A stretch of DNA of 64,000 bases from Inhella proteolytica (GCF_016093275.1 NZ_JAEDAK010000021.1:1-64000), one strand, 5' to 3'. Numbered from the stretch's first letter, positions 8,644 through 16,940 are shown. The notes: a model not told the origin generated them from the sequence alone. A program made the numbers and translations.

Positions 8644-9932
8644 ACCCCGAAGTCCTGTTATCCGGCCCCGCGCCGGAGGCCCCGCCACGTCTGCTTGCGA
8701 ACCGCAACTTCCGCTGGCTGCTCGGCGGCGGCCTGCTCTCCATGCTGGGCGACCAGTTCACGCTGATCGCCTTGCCCTGGCTGGTGCTGCGGCTGACCGG
8801 CGACCCCGTCACCCTGGGCCTGGTGCTGGCCGTGATGGGCCTGCCGCGCGCCGCCTTCATCCTGGTGGGCGGCGCGCTGGTGGACCGCCATTCGCCGCAG
8901 CACGTGCTGCTGCTCACCAAGCTGCTCAATGCCCTGTGGGTGGGCCTGCTGGCGGTGCTGGTGCTCAGCGGGGCGCTGCAGCTGGGGGTGGTCTACGCGC
9001 TGGCGCTGGCCATCGGCCTCACCACCGCCTTCAGCTACCCCGCAGGCAGCTCCATCCTGCCGCTGAGCCTGCCGGCGCCGCTGCTGCGCGCCGCCAATTG
9101 CAGCTTCATGGCGCTGCGCCAGTTCAGTGTGCTCATCGGCCCGCTGCTGGCCGGCGGGCTGATTGCGCTGCTGGCCGAGCCCGGCGCCCGCGGCCTGCAG
9201 GACGCGCGCGGCCTGGGCCTGGCCTTCGGCTTCGATGCACTGAGCTTTCTGGTCTCCAGCTGGACCCTGAAGCAGGTGCGCCTGCTGCAACGCCCCGCGC
9301 CGGCCCACGCCCCGGTGGGGGCGGCCATTGCCGAGGCCCTGCGCCACTGCTGGCAGGACGTCGAGCTGCGCACCCTCTGCCTCTACTTCGCCGCCATCGG
9401 CTTCTTCGTCGGCGGGCCCATCCAGGTGGCGCTGCCGGTGCTGGCGCAGCAGCAGCTACCGGGCGGCGCCGCGGCCCTGGGCCTGCTGCTGGCCGGGCAT
9501 GGCGGCGGCGTGCTGGTGGGCATGGCGCTCTCGGGCCTGCGGCGCCGGTTCGGCCTCGGCAATCTGGGGGCCACCGTGCTGCTGATTGACGCCATCGCTG
9601 GCTGTGTGTTCCTGCCCTTCGGCCATATCCACGCGGCCTGGCAGGGCGTATTGCTGCTGGCGCCGCTGGGGGCCATGGCCGGCTTCGTGCAGGTGGCCGT
9701 CTACACCTGGATGCAGCAGCGCGTGCCGCCGGCCATGCTGGGCCGCGCCATGGGCCTGTTCATGTTCCTGTTCATGGGCGTCGCGCCGCTGGCCGCCGCC
9801 GCCGCGGGGGCCGGCCTGGCGCTGTGGGGGCCGCAGGTGCTGTTCACCTTCAGCGGCCTGGCCCTGCTCGGGCTGGTGGCACTGGGGCTGCTGTTCACGC
9901 CGCTGCGGCGGCTGCGGGACGCGCCGGCCTGA
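8640..9932 (+). CDS. MFS transporter, DHA3/MefA-like efflux pump
   Basis: The 430-aa polytopic protein has about 10-12 transmembrane helices. Its start region FRWLLGGGLLSMLGDQFTLI matches the helix-1 motif of the DHA3 (macrolide-efflux-like) branch, and RHSPQ after helix 2 fits the A-like loop. The start is the ATG overlapping the MerR stop (ATGA). Upstream in-frame sequence is a shadow of merR and is rejected. The pump probably exports the compound sensed by the MerR/TipAS protein; the substrate is unknown. Confidence 0.88.
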   Translation: MNPEVLLSGPAPEAPPRLLANRNFRWLLGGGLLSMLGDQFTLIALPWLVLRLTGDPVTLGLVLAVMGLPRAAFILVGGALVDRHSPQHVLLLTKLLNALWVGLLAVLVLSGALQLGVVYALALAIGLTTAFSYPAGSSILPLSLPAPLLRAANCSFMALRQFSVLIGPLLAGGLIALLAEPGARGLQDARGLGLAFGFDALSFLVSSWTLKQVRLLQRPAPAHAPVGAAIAEALRHCWQDVELRTLCLYFAAIGFFVGGPIQVALPVLAQQQLPGGAAALGLLLAGHGGGVLVGMALSGLRRRFGLGNLGATVLLIDAIAGCVFLPFGHIHAAWQGVLLLAPLGAMAGFVQVAVYTWMQQRVPPAMLGRAMGLFMFLFMGVAPLAAAAAGAGLALWGPQVLFTFSGLALLGLVALGLLFTPLRRLRDAPA

Positions 9933-9947
9933 GCCGGGGCGGCGCGC

Positions 9948-10238
9948 TCATTGCCGTTCCCCTCCGCGCGGTGATCCGAAGCGCGCCGCCGAGCGCTCCC
10001 GCGCCTTGGCGGCCTCTTCCTCGCGGTTCTTCGGCGTGGCCGTGGTGTGCAGGGCCGCAATCAACTCCCGCGTGCTTGCCGCCACCTGCTCCACCGCGCG
10101 CTCGAACGCAGCCTCATTGGCCTTGCTGGGCACGTTGAAGCCGCTGAGCTTGCGCACGAACTGCAGCGCCGCGTCGCGGATCTCCAGCTCGGTGGCCGGG
10201 GGCTCGAAGTTGAAGAGGGTGCGGATGTTGCGGCACAT
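9948..10238 (-). CDS. DUF2277 protein
   Basis: The 96-aa protein starts MCRNIRTLFNFEPPATELEI, the near-invariant start of DUF2277, followed by ALQFVRKLSGF and PSKANEAAFERAV. The C-terminal third is charged and variable. The start was set at this MCRNI because the longer in-frame extension is low-complexity and unconserved. The gene is convergent with the MFS gene, with 15 nt between them. The family has no known function. Confidence 0.88.
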   Translation of the reverse strand: MCRNIRTLFNFEPPATELEIRDAALQFVRKLSGFNVPSKANEAAFERAVEQVAASTRELIAALHTTATPKNREEEAAKARERSAARFGSPRGGERQ

Positions 10239-10434
10239 GGGGGCGGTCTTGCGAAGGGGTTTGGGCATTCTGCGCAGAACGGCGGCGTCGCCGCGGAGCG
10301 AGAACTGGACAGCGTAGGACTTTCCAGAGCGGCAGTTCGAAGCGCCTTCTGACTCTGAGCCTGCGGTACAACACGTCAGCGGCGGTTCGGCCAATTGGGC
10401 TGCAACGTCAAATCCAGAACTACGGGAGAGAACG

Positions 10435-10932
10435 ATGGGAATGGTGGGTTGTTTTGCTGCCCTGCCAGCCGCGCAATTGGCGCAGCTGCAATCTGGTGAG
10501 CGATCGATTGAAGACTTCCTGTATCCAGATGACGGCGATGGGGAACCCGAGCACAGCATCGATGTGGATAAGGCATGGCACGGCCTGCACTACCTACTGA
10601 CCGGCACCGCCTGGGGGGGCGACGCGCCTCTGTGTTTGGCCGTGCTGGGAGGCGAGGAGTTCGGTCCTGATGTGGGCTATGGCCCAGCTCGCGCGCTCAC
10701 GGCTACGCAGGTGGCCAGCGTGGCTGCCGCACTGGCCGGATTGCCGGCCGACAAGCTGGCGAGTCGCTACCAGCCTGCCGATATGGCAAAGCTGGAGATT
10801 TATCCCGACGTCATCTGGGTGCGCGACGGAGCCGAGGCGTTGGACTACCTGCTGGAGAACTACCAGCAGTTGGTTGAGTTCTATCGTGACGCGGCGGCGC
10901 GGGGGGATGCGGTCATTCAATGGCTGAGCTGA
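10435..10932 (+). CDS. DUF1877 (YfbM-like) protein
   Basis: The 165-aa protein begins MGMVGCFAALPAAQLAQL, has the pattern SIDVDKAWHGLHYLLTGTAW, and later GPARALTATQVASVAAAL, which are hallmarks of DUF1877/YfbM. Its function is unknown. A GGGAGA site precedes the start. Base composition here and in the next gene is visibly less GC-rich than in neighbours, consistent with acquisition by transfer. The 196-nt gap to DUF2277 holds the divergent promoters and nothing else I recognise. Confidence 0.85.
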   Translation: MGMVGCFAALPAAQLAQLQSGERSIEDFLYPDDGDGEPEHSIDVDKAWHGLHYLLTGTAWGGDAPLCLAVLGGEEFGPDVGYGPARALTATQVASVAAALAGLPADKLASRYQPADMAKLEIYPDVIWVRDGAEALDYLLENYQQLVEFYRDAAARGDAVIQWLS

Positions 10933-10999
10933 ACGCGTGCTGTTCGACACTGTCCTCAGAGCACTGCAGCAGTCAACAAAGATTTGCCGGTGATTGAAC

Positions 11000-12541
11000 A
11001 TGCAGCAGCCCATTCAAGAGGCTTCTTCACCTGATTCAAAGGTGTGGGCCGGCGACTTGTTTCAACGTCAGGACTTCGCAGATTTCCTGACGGGATACCT
11101 TGTGGCGAAGTCATGCCCGCCTGATGAAAAAGGGCATCGGCCGTTCTCTTTGGCCCTGAATGCAGGCTGGGGCAGGGGAAAGACCTTCTTTGTGAGTCGG
11201 TGGGCTGAACACCTATCGATCCAGTCTCCCCGCCACCCGGTGATGCACTTCAATGCTTGGGCCTCCGACGTAGCTGCCGACCCACTTGTTGCCTTCATGG
11301 CGGCCTTCAAGGTCGCGCTCGACCGGGAAGTCGACAAACTTGAATCGACGGCAGAAGCCAAGTTCGCGATTCAGGCGGGTGTGGAGAAGGTTGTTTCTGG
11401 TGTTCGACGAGCCTACCTGCCGGCCGCAAAAGTGGCCTTGAAGGGGGTTGTGAAGAAGCTAAGCGGCGTCGCACTTGATGAAGTCAGCGAGGCCTTGACC
11501 ACAGGCGATGTGAACGTCGACGCTGGGCGGATTGAAGAGCTAAAGGCCGAAGGGCGCGATGCGGCCGAGAAGGGATTGGACGAGTTTTTCAAGAAGGCCT
11601 TGGCCGAGCAAAGTGATTTGCCACAGGTCATTTCAAGCCTCCGCATCGCGATTGAATCGACCCTTGCCCGCCTCGCTCAGGAAGGCAATCTGAAGCTCCC
11701 GATGTTCGTGTTTGTCGACGAGCTGGATCGCTGTCGGCCACCTTTCGCCATCGCACTGCTTGAAGGCATCAAGCATCTATTTGGGGTCAGAGGTGTTTGC
11801 TACGTCATTTCGACAAACCTCGATCAACTTGCGAAGGCAACCGGGGCGGTTTACGGATCGGGGTTCGACGGCGGCGGATACCTGAAGCGGTTCTTTGACG
11901 TGCAGTGCGAGTTGCCAACGCCGTCATCCTTGAGGTTCGCGCAGTTCCTGTTTTCCACCAGCCCAGTGATTGCTGCCGCAAGTGCAAACCTCGGCCATGG
12001 GCTGCCTGAAGGCGGGTTCACAGATTGCGACTGGGGTTCAGCTGAGCACTCGGCCCTTTGCTGGGTGGCCGATGAGTTCGGGCTCGATCTGCGTTCTCAA
12101 GAGCAAGTTTTTGGAGCTATTGAGGCGAGTGTCAGCACGCTCCGCGATGGCCGCATCCATTTGATTTGGTTGGCCACGTTGTGTGCGATTCGGCACAAGC
12201 ACCCAGCGGTATTCGACGACATCACACGTCCGAACGGGTCGAACCTTACAAATGCGTGGGGTGTGATGGGTATTGCTGGCAGGCCACATTCCTACATGTC
12301 GTACGACTCACAAGCTGGGCGCCACGTACAGCGCACTGTGACCTTGCTAGAAGTGGCAGAGAGGTACTACAGGAATGCATTTAAGTGCGAGAAGCTAGAG
12401 AAGCGCACCCCTGCGCATGGGCTGGACTATCCGAATCACTGGCTTCAGCATCTTTCGTCGCTTGGTAGTCACTCCGAATTGTTCCGCTACTTCGCTGCCG
12501 TAAGTAGCGCAGGCTACCTGTCCAGGAGCGGAGCAGGCTAG
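11000..12541 (+). CDS. KAP-family P-loop NTPase
   Basis: The 513-aa protein carries a Walker A motif GWGRGKT at about residues 56-62, the conserved HFNAWASD segment at about 83-90, and a Walker B MFVFVDELDRCRP at about 235-247. This is the KAP NTPase arrangement. KAP proteins are patchily distributed, often plasmid- or phage-related, and some take part in anti-phage defence. No transmembrane helix is obvious between the motifs, unlike many KAP members. ATG 11000 is preferred over a TTG six bases upstream because GGTGA is correctly spaced. Lower GC than surrounding genes suggests transfer. No partner gene or integrase is visible. Confidence 0.85.
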   Translation: MQQPIQEASSPDSKVWAGDLFQRQDFADFLTGYLVAKSCPPDEKGHRPFSLALNAGWGRGKTFFVSRWAEHLSIQSPRHPVMHFNAWASDVAADPLVAFMAAFKVALDREVDKLESTAEAKFAIQAGVEKVVSGVRRAYLPAAKVALKGVVKKLSGVALDEVSEALTTGDVNVDAGRIEELKAEGRDAAEKGLDEFFKKALAEQSDLPQVISSLRIAIESTLARLAQEGNLKLPMFVFVDELDRCRPPFAIALLEGIKHLFGVRGVCYVISTNLDQLAKATGAVYGSGFDGGGYLKRFFDVQCELPTPSSLRFAQFLFSTSPVIAAASANLGHGLPEGGFTDCDWGSAEHSALCWVADEFGLDLRSQEQVFGAIEASVSTLRDGRIHLIWLATLCAIRHKHPAVFDDITRPNGSNLTNAWGVMGIAGRPHSYMSYDSQAGRHVQRTVTLLEVAERYYRNAFKCEKLEKRTPAHGLDYPNHWLQHLSSLGSHSELFRYFAAVSSAGYLSRSGAG

Positions 12542-12589
12542 CAGTTGGGTATTCGAGGTCTGGCCAATGCAGACAGCTTCTAGCGCGGG

Positions 12590-12615
12590 AGTGCCCCCAG
12601 TACGGGCTACTTTTT
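12590..12615 (+). terminator. Probable terminator after the KAP gene
   Basis: The arms AGTGCCC and GGGCTACT pair with a single-base bulge around a short loop and run directly into a T-tract. The site is about 50 nt after the KAP stop and upstream of the ECF42 promoter, so it would insulate that locus. Confidence 0.5.
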
Positions 12616-12651
12616 CTCAAGGGCCTCGCCGCGGTGTGTGCTGGTCTGACT

Positions 12652-12678
12652 TGTCGAAACGCGCCCGCCCCATCCGTC
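12652..12678 (+). promoter_or_regulatory. Predicted ECF42 sigma factor promoter, copy 2 (autoregulatory)
   Basis: TGTCGA (12652-12657) and CGTC (12675-12678) are 17 nt apart and followed by GTA, matching copies 1 and 3. The site lies 33 nt upstream of the DGPF gene that overlaps the ECF42 sigma gene. It would therefore give positive autoregulation of the sigma factor, its DGPF partner and the VOC gene. Confidence 0.75.
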
Positions 12679-12711
12679 GTACCCCACACACCCTCACGAC
12701 AGGAGCCCCCC

Positions 12712-13143
12712 ATGCCCCGCTACATGATCCAAGTCCGCGCCACCCCCAGCAGCGAGGCCGGCGAGTTTCCCGATGACCCGACGCTGGTCACGCGCATGCT
12801 GGCCTTCCATGACGAGATGGCCAAGGCCGGGGTGCTGCTGGATGGTGCCGGCCTGCAGCCCTCCAGCCAGGGTTTCCGGGTGCGCTACACGGCGCAGGGC
12901 GAACCCGCGGTGATCGATGGCCCCTTTGCCGAGGCCAAGGAGCTGATCGCGGGCTACACGCTCATCGAAGTGCGCTCGCGCGAGGAGGCGCTGGCCTGGG
13001 CGCGGCGCTTCCCCTCGCCCTTTCCGGGCCAGGAATGCGCGATCGAGGTGCGGCCGCTGTTCTGCGAGACGCTGGACTGCCCGCCCGAGGAGGCCGAGCG
13101 CCAGCTGCGTGAGCAACTGGCCCAGATCCGCCAGGGCGGATGA
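12712..13143 (+). CDS. YciI/DGPF family protein, ECF42 partner
   Basis: The 143-aa protein MPRYMIQVRATPSSEAGEF has the DGPF signature at residues 69-72 (AVIDGPFAEAKELIAGY), then a helix SREEALAWARRFP and an acidic C-terminal tail. It overlaps the sigma gene by ATGA, the standard arrangement of ECF42 loci. The start follows an AGGAG site. Longer in-frame starts would lie inside the promoter. DGPF proteins have been proposed to act in the same stress pathway as ECF42, but no enzymatic activity is established. Confidence 0.92.
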   Translation: MPRYMIQVRATPSSEAGEFPDDPTLVTRMLAFHDEMAKAGVLLDGAGLQPSSQGFRVRYTAQGEPAVIDGPFAEAKELIAGYTLIEVRSREEALAWARRFPSPFPGQECAIEVRPLFCETLDCPPEEAERQLREQLAQIRQGG

Positions 13144-14411
13144 GTGCTGCAGAGACGGTCCAGGCGGTCTGGCGGCTCGAAGCCGCCAAGATCGTCGGCG
13201 CGCTGACGCGCCTGACGCACGACCTGGCCCTGGCCGAGGACTGCGCGCAGGACGCCTTGCTGGCGGCGCTGGAGCATTGGCCGCGTGACGGCCTGCCACG
13301 CAACCCGGCCGCCTGGCTGATGACCACCGCCAAGCACCGCGCGCTCGACCGCCTGCGCCATGGCCAGATGGCCGCGCGTGAGCAGGGCGCGCTCGGGCAG
13401 GACCTGGATGCGAGGCGCGACATGATGGCCCCCGACACGCTCGAAATCATGCTGGCCGACGAGGCCGATCCGCTCGGTGATGACGTGCTCAAGCTGCTCT
13501 TCATCGCCTGCCACCCGGGCCTGGCGCGCGAGGCGCAATGGGCGTTGACGCTGCGCCTGGTCTGCGGCCTCACCACGGCAGAGATCGGCCGCGCGCTGCG
13601 TGCCAAGGAGGCCACGGTGGCGCAGCGCATCAGCCGCGCCAAGGCGCAGCTGGAGAAGCTCGATGCCCGCTTCGAGCTGCCGGATGCGGCCGAGCGCCAG
13701 GCCCGCCTGGCCCAGGTGCTGACCGTGCTCTACCTGATGTTCAACGAGGGCTACACGGCCACCGCCGGGCCGGACTGGATGCGCCCCGAGCTGTGCCTGG
13801 AAGCGCTGCGCCTGACGCGCATGCTGGCCGCACTCTGCCCGGGCGAGGCCGAGGCCTGCGGGCTGCAGGCGCTGATGGAGATCCAGGCCTCGCGCCTGCC
13901 GGCGCGCCTGGACGCGGCCGGCAAGCCCGTGCTGCTGCTGGACCAGGATCGCCGCCGCTGGGACCCGCTGCTGATCCGCCGCGGCCTGGCCGCACTGGCG
14001 CGCGCCCAGGGCCTGACGGCGCCGGGTTCGTTCACGCTGCAGGCCGCCATTGCCGCCTGCCATGCACGCGCCGCGCGGGCGGTGGACACGGACTGGGCCG
14101 CCATCGTGGCCGGCTACGACGAGCTGTTGGCCCTGCAGCCCGGCAACCCGGTGGTGGCGCTGAACCGCGCCGTGGCCGTGGGCATGGCCTTCGGGCCCGG
14201 CGCGGCGCTGCCCCTGGTGGAAGACTTGAGCGCCCAGGCCGCGCTGCAGGGCTACCCCTGGCTGCCCAGCGTGCACGCCGACCTGCTGATCAAGCTGGAG
14301 CGCCCGGCCGAGGCGGCCGCCGCGCTGCGGCAGGCGATTGCCTGGACCGACAACGAGGCCGAGCGCCAGCTGCTGGCCGAACGCCTGCAATCCCTGGAAG
14401 GGCGGCCCTGA
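13140..14411 (+). CDS. ECF42-group RNA polymerase sigma factor
   Basis: The 423-aa protein has sigma region 2 at about residues 15-75 (LAEDCAQDALLAALEHW, then KHRALDRLRH) and region 4 at about 118-172 (GLTTAEIGRALRAKEATV, then AQRISRAKAQL). A C-terminal extension of about 240 residues follows, helical and TPR-like, with LQPGNPVVALNRAVAVGMA near the end. This length and extension identify the ECF42 group, which lacks a classical anti-sigma factor and is thought to be controlled by the extension. It is coupled to the DGPF gene upstream and abuts a VOC gene downstream. Three matching promoter motifs in the window suggest its direct targets. Confidence 0.93.
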   Translation: MSAAETVQAVWRLEAAKIVGALTRLTHDLALAEDCAQDALLAALEHWPRDGLPRNPAAWLMTTAKHRALDRLRHGQMAAREQGALGQDLDARRDMMAPDTLEIMLADEADPLGDDVLKLLFIACHPGLAREAQWALTLRLVCGLTTAEIGRALRAKEATVAQRISRAKAQLEKLDARFELPDAAERQARLAQVLTVLYLMFNEGYTATAGPDWMRPELCLEALRLTRMLAALCPGEAEACGLQALMEIQASRLPARLDAAGKPVLLLDQDRRRWDPLLIRRGLAALARAQGLTAPGSFTLQAAIAACHARAARAVDTDWAAIVAGYDELLALQPGNPVVALNRAVAVGMAFGPGAALPLVEDLSAQAALQGYPWLPSVHADLLIKLERPAEAAAALRQAIAWTDNEAERQLLAERLQSLEGRP

Positions 14412-14801
14412 ATGCAACTCGACCACCTGACCGTGCCCGCCGCCGATGCGCGCACCGCCGCCACCCGCCTGGCCGAGCTGCTGGGCCTGCCCCATGGGCC
14501 AGCGGCGGTCGGGCCCTTCCATGCCGTCTATGTCAGCGACAGCCTGACGCTGGACTTCGACACCTGGCCCGAGCCCGTGCCGGCGCTGCATTACGCGCTG
14601 CGCGTCTCCGAGGCGGAGTTCGATGCCCTGGTGGCGCGCCTGCGTGCCGCCGGCGTGGGCTTGCGCAGCCGCCCGCATGGCCCCGAGGATGGGCAGGTCG
14701 GCGAACACGGCGGCGGCCGGCTGGTGTACTGGAACGATCCGGCTCCGCATGTCTGGGAGCTGCTAACCGTTTCTTACGCACGGGCGCCCGCGTCCGATTG
14801 A
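14412..14801 (+). CDS. VOC-fold (glyoxalase-like) protein
   Basis: The 129-aa protein starts MQLDHLTVPAADARTAATRL, followed by DFDTWPEPVPALHYALRV and VYWNDPAPHVWELLTV. This is the paired beta-alpha-beta-beta-beta pattern of the vicinal oxygen chelate superfamily, with candidate metal ligands His4, His67 and a C-terminal Glu. It begins immediately after the sigma stop with no gap, so it belongs to the same transcript. The substrate is unknown. Confidence 0.85.
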   Translation: MQLDHLTVPAADARTAATRLAELLGLPHGPAAVGPFHAVYVSDSLTLDFDTWPEPVPALHYALRVSEAEFDALVARLRAAGVGLRSRPHGPEDGQVGEHGGGRLVYWNDPAPHVWELLTVSYARAPASD

Positions 14802-14807
14802 TGCGGC

Positions 14808-14834
14808 TGTCGAAACCGGGCAGGCTCGAACGTC
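14808..14834 (+). promoter_or_regulatory. Predicted ECF42 sigma factor promoter, copy 3
   Basis: TGTCGA (14808-14813) and CGTC (14831-14834) are 17 nt apart and followed by GT. The site sits in the 64-nt gap between the VOC gene of the sigma operon and the next VOC gene, so it would start a second transcript for the four genes ending at 16877. Confidence 0.75.
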
Positions 14835-14865
14835 GTCCCACACCACCACCCCTCAGGAGAGAGCC

Positions 14866-15318
14866 ATGTCCCGCGTCAGCACCTATCTGAACTACCCCGG
14901 CACCACCGAGGCCGCCTTCGCGCTCTACAAGCAGGTGTTCGGCACCGACTACGAGGTGCCCCCGGTGCGCTTCGGCAGCATGCCGGCCCAGCCGGGCCAG
15001 CCCGAGATGTCGGCCGCCGACCAGCAGAAGATCCTGCATGTGGCGCTGCCCATCCTGGGTGGCCACGTCATCATGGGCACCGATGTCATCGAAGGCCCGG
15101 GCTGCGGCAAGTACGAGCCGGGCAACCACATCACCCTGAACCTGGAACCCGACAGCCGCGCCGAGGCCGACCGCCTGTATGCCGCGCTGAGCGAAGGCGG
15201 CAGCGCCGACGCCCCGATGGCCGACATGTTCTGGGGCGCCTACTGGGGCGTGCTGGTGGACCGCTTCGGCCTGCGCTGGATGATCAACGTCGATCACGCC
15301 AAGGATCCGGCGAAGTAA
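14866..15318 (+). CDS. VOC-family protein, PhnB-like
   Basis: The 150-aa protein begins MSRVSTYLNYPGTTEAAFAL and contains LGGHVIMGTDVIEG and ADMFWGAYWGVLVDRFGLRW, the pattern of PhnB/YjdN-type VOC proteins (3-demethylubiquinone methyltransferase-like fold). It follows a GGAGAGAG ribosome binding site, 32 nt after predicted ECF42 promoter copy 3. Members of this family recur in ECF42 and ECF41 neighbourhoods. The catalytic role is unknown. Confidence 0.88.
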   Translation: MSRVSTYLNYPGTTEAAFALYKQVFGTDYEVPPVRFGSMPAQPGQPEMSAADQQKILHVALPILGGHVIMGTDVIEGPGCGKYEPGNHITLNLEPDSRAEADRLYAALSEGGSADAPMADMFWGAYWGVLVDRFGLRWMINVDHAKDPAK

Positions 15319-15337
15319 TCCGCATCAGGAGACCGTC

Positions 15338-15769
15338 ATGGCCATCAAGCTGGACTATGTGATCGAGATCCGCGCGCCGCGCGCGCGGGTGTGGACGCAG
15401 ATGCTGGGTGACGCCGGCTACCGCGACTGGACCGCCGCCTTCTGCGAGGGCTCGTACTACGAGGGCCGCTGGGAGACCGGTGCCGACATGCGCTTTCTCG
15501 GCCCCTCGGGCGACGGCATGCGCGCGCGCATCGAGGTCGCGCGGGAGCCCGAGTACGTCAGCATCGAGCACCTGGGCGAACTGGTGGGCGGCGCGCCCAA
15601 GGAATGTGCCGACTGGCAGGGCGTGTTCGAGCGCTACTGGCTCAAGGACCAGGGCGGCGCCACGCGCATCGAGGTCGAGCTGAACCAGGTGCCGGAGGCC
15701 TACGTCGAGATGATGAACACGATGTGGCCGGCCGCGCTGCAGCGGCTCAAGAAGGCGTGTGAGACATGA
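15338..15769 (+). CDS. SRPBCC (START/Bet v1-like) protein
   Basis: The 143-aa protein MAIKLDYVIEIRAPRARVWT fits the SRPBCC helix-grip fold: an N-terminal strand, then a helix with the PRARVW motif, several beta strands, and a long C-terminal helix (MMNTMWPAALQRLKKACE). Such proteins bind hydrophobic ligands. It overlaps the GST gene by ATGA and is preceded by an AGGAG site, so it is part of the predicted third ECF42 transcript. Confidence 0.85.
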   Translation: MAIKLDYVIEIRAPRARVWTQMLGDAGYRDWTAAFCEGSYYEGRWETGADMRFLGPSGDGMRARIEVAREPEYVSIEHLGELVGGAPKECADWQGVFERYWLKDQGGATRIEVELNQVPEAYVEMMNTMWPAALQRLKKACET

Positions 15770-16425
15770 CGATGGAACTGTTCGCCCACCCCTTCTCGTC
15801 CTACTGCCAGAAGGTGCTGATCGCGCTGCGCGAGAAAGGCCTGGACTTCGAGCTGCGCCTGCTCGAACCCGACCAGACCGTCACCCAGGCCGAGTTCGCG
15901 CGCCTGTGGCCGCTGCAGCGCATGCCGCTGCTGCGCGCGGGCGAGACGGTGCTGATGGAGTCCACCCTCATCATCGAATGGCTGGACCTGCAGCATCCGG
16001 ATGCGCCGCGCCTGCTGCCGGCCGACCCGCAGGCCGCACTGCAGGTGCGTCTGTTCGATCGCCTGTTCGACCAGTACGTGATGACGCCGATGCAGAAGCT
16101 GGTGTTCGACTGCATCCGCCCGGCCGAGAAGCGCGACCCCCACGGCGTGGCCGAGGCCCATGCGCTGCTGGAAAAGGCCTATGCCTGGCTGGACGGCCAA
16201 CTGCCCGCGGCCGGCTGGGCGGTGGGCCAGTGCTTCAGCCTGGCCGACTGCGCCGCCGCGCCTTCACTGTTCTACGCCGACTGGGTGCACGAGATCCCGC
16301 CCGAGCTGCACCGCCTGCGCGCCTACCGCCAGCGCCTGCTGGCCCACCCTTCGGTCGCCCGCGCGGTGGACGAAGGCCGCCCCTACCGCAGCTGGTTTCC
16401 ACCGGGTGCCCCTGACCGAGACTGA
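15766..16425 (+). CDS. Glutathione S-transferase family protein
   Basis: The 219-aa protein has an N-terminal thioredoxin-fold domain (residues 1-80: LFAHPFSSYCQKVLIALREK, MPLLRAGETV, and the glutathione-binding MESTLIIEWLD). The helical C-terminal domain contains WAVGQCFSLADCAAAPSLF, the N-capping motif of GSTs. It probably conjugates or reduces an electrophile with glutathione. It is co-translated with the SRPBCC gene and lies 2 nt from the next SRPBCC gene, which supports a detoxification role for the ECF42 cluster. Confidence 0.92.
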   Translation: MTMELFAHPFSSYCQKVLIALREKGLDFELRLLEPDQTVTQAEFARLWPLQRMPLLRAGETVLMESTLIIEWLDLQHPDAPRLLPADPQAALQVRLFDRLFDQYVMTPMQKLVFDCIRPAEKRDPHGVAEAHALLEKAYAWLDGQLPAAGWAVGQCFSLADCAAAPSLFYADWVHEIPPELHRLRAYRQRLLAHPSVARAVDEGRPYRSWFPPGAPDRD

Positions 16426-16427
16426 CC

Positions 16428-16877
16428 ATGCCCAACACCCTGCAGATGCAACGCGTGCTGCGCGCCCCGCCCGAGCGCGTCTACAAGGCCTTCATCACGC
16501 CAAAAGCGATGGAGAAATTCCTGCCGCCCTATGGCTTCACGGCCGAGGTGCACGAACTCGACGCCCGCGTGGGCGGTCGCCACCGCGCCAGCTTCACGAA
16601 CTTCGGCACCGGCAGCAGCCACTCCTTCGGCGGCGAGTTCCTGGAGCTGGTGCCGGGCGAGCGTCTGCGCTATACGGACCGCTTCGACGACCCGAACCTG
16701 CCCGGCGAGATGCAGGTGACGCTGGAGTTCCGCAAGGTGCTCTGCGGCACCGAGCTGCGTGTGACCCAGGCCGGCATCCCCGACAGCATCCCGCTCGAGT
16801 TCTGCCACCTGGGCTGGCAGGAGACGCTGGACCAGCTGGCCCGGCTGGTGGAGCCGGAAATCCCGGACGGCGCCTGA
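16428..16877 (+). CDS. SRPBCC/AHSA1-like protein
   Basis: The 149-aa protein MPNTLQMQRVLRAPPERVYK carries the AHSA1-like motif RAPPERVYKAFITPKAMEKF and ends with ELRVTQAGIPDSIPLEFCHL then GWQETLDQLARLVEPEI. This is the typical activator-of-Hsp90-like domain seen in many stress operons. It is the last gene of the predicted ECF42-driven series, 63 nt before the TPR genes. Confidence 0.88.
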   Translation: MPNTLQMQRVLRAPPERVYKAFITPKAMEKFLPPYGFTAEVHELDARVGGRHRASFTNFGTGSSHSFGGEFLELVPGERLRYTDRFDDPNLPGEMQVTLEFRKVLCGTELRVTQAGIPDSIPLEFCHLGWQETLDQLARLVEPEIPDGA

Positions 16878-16940
16878 GCGCGCCTTGCCGCCGCAGCGCG
16901 CGTGCCAAGCGCGCCGCCGCGGCGCAGAATCGATCGGGCC

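Noticed and set aside
10435-12541. A prophage or integrative element
   Set aside because: No integrase, structural gene, attachment site or tRNA is visible; only composition suggests transfer.
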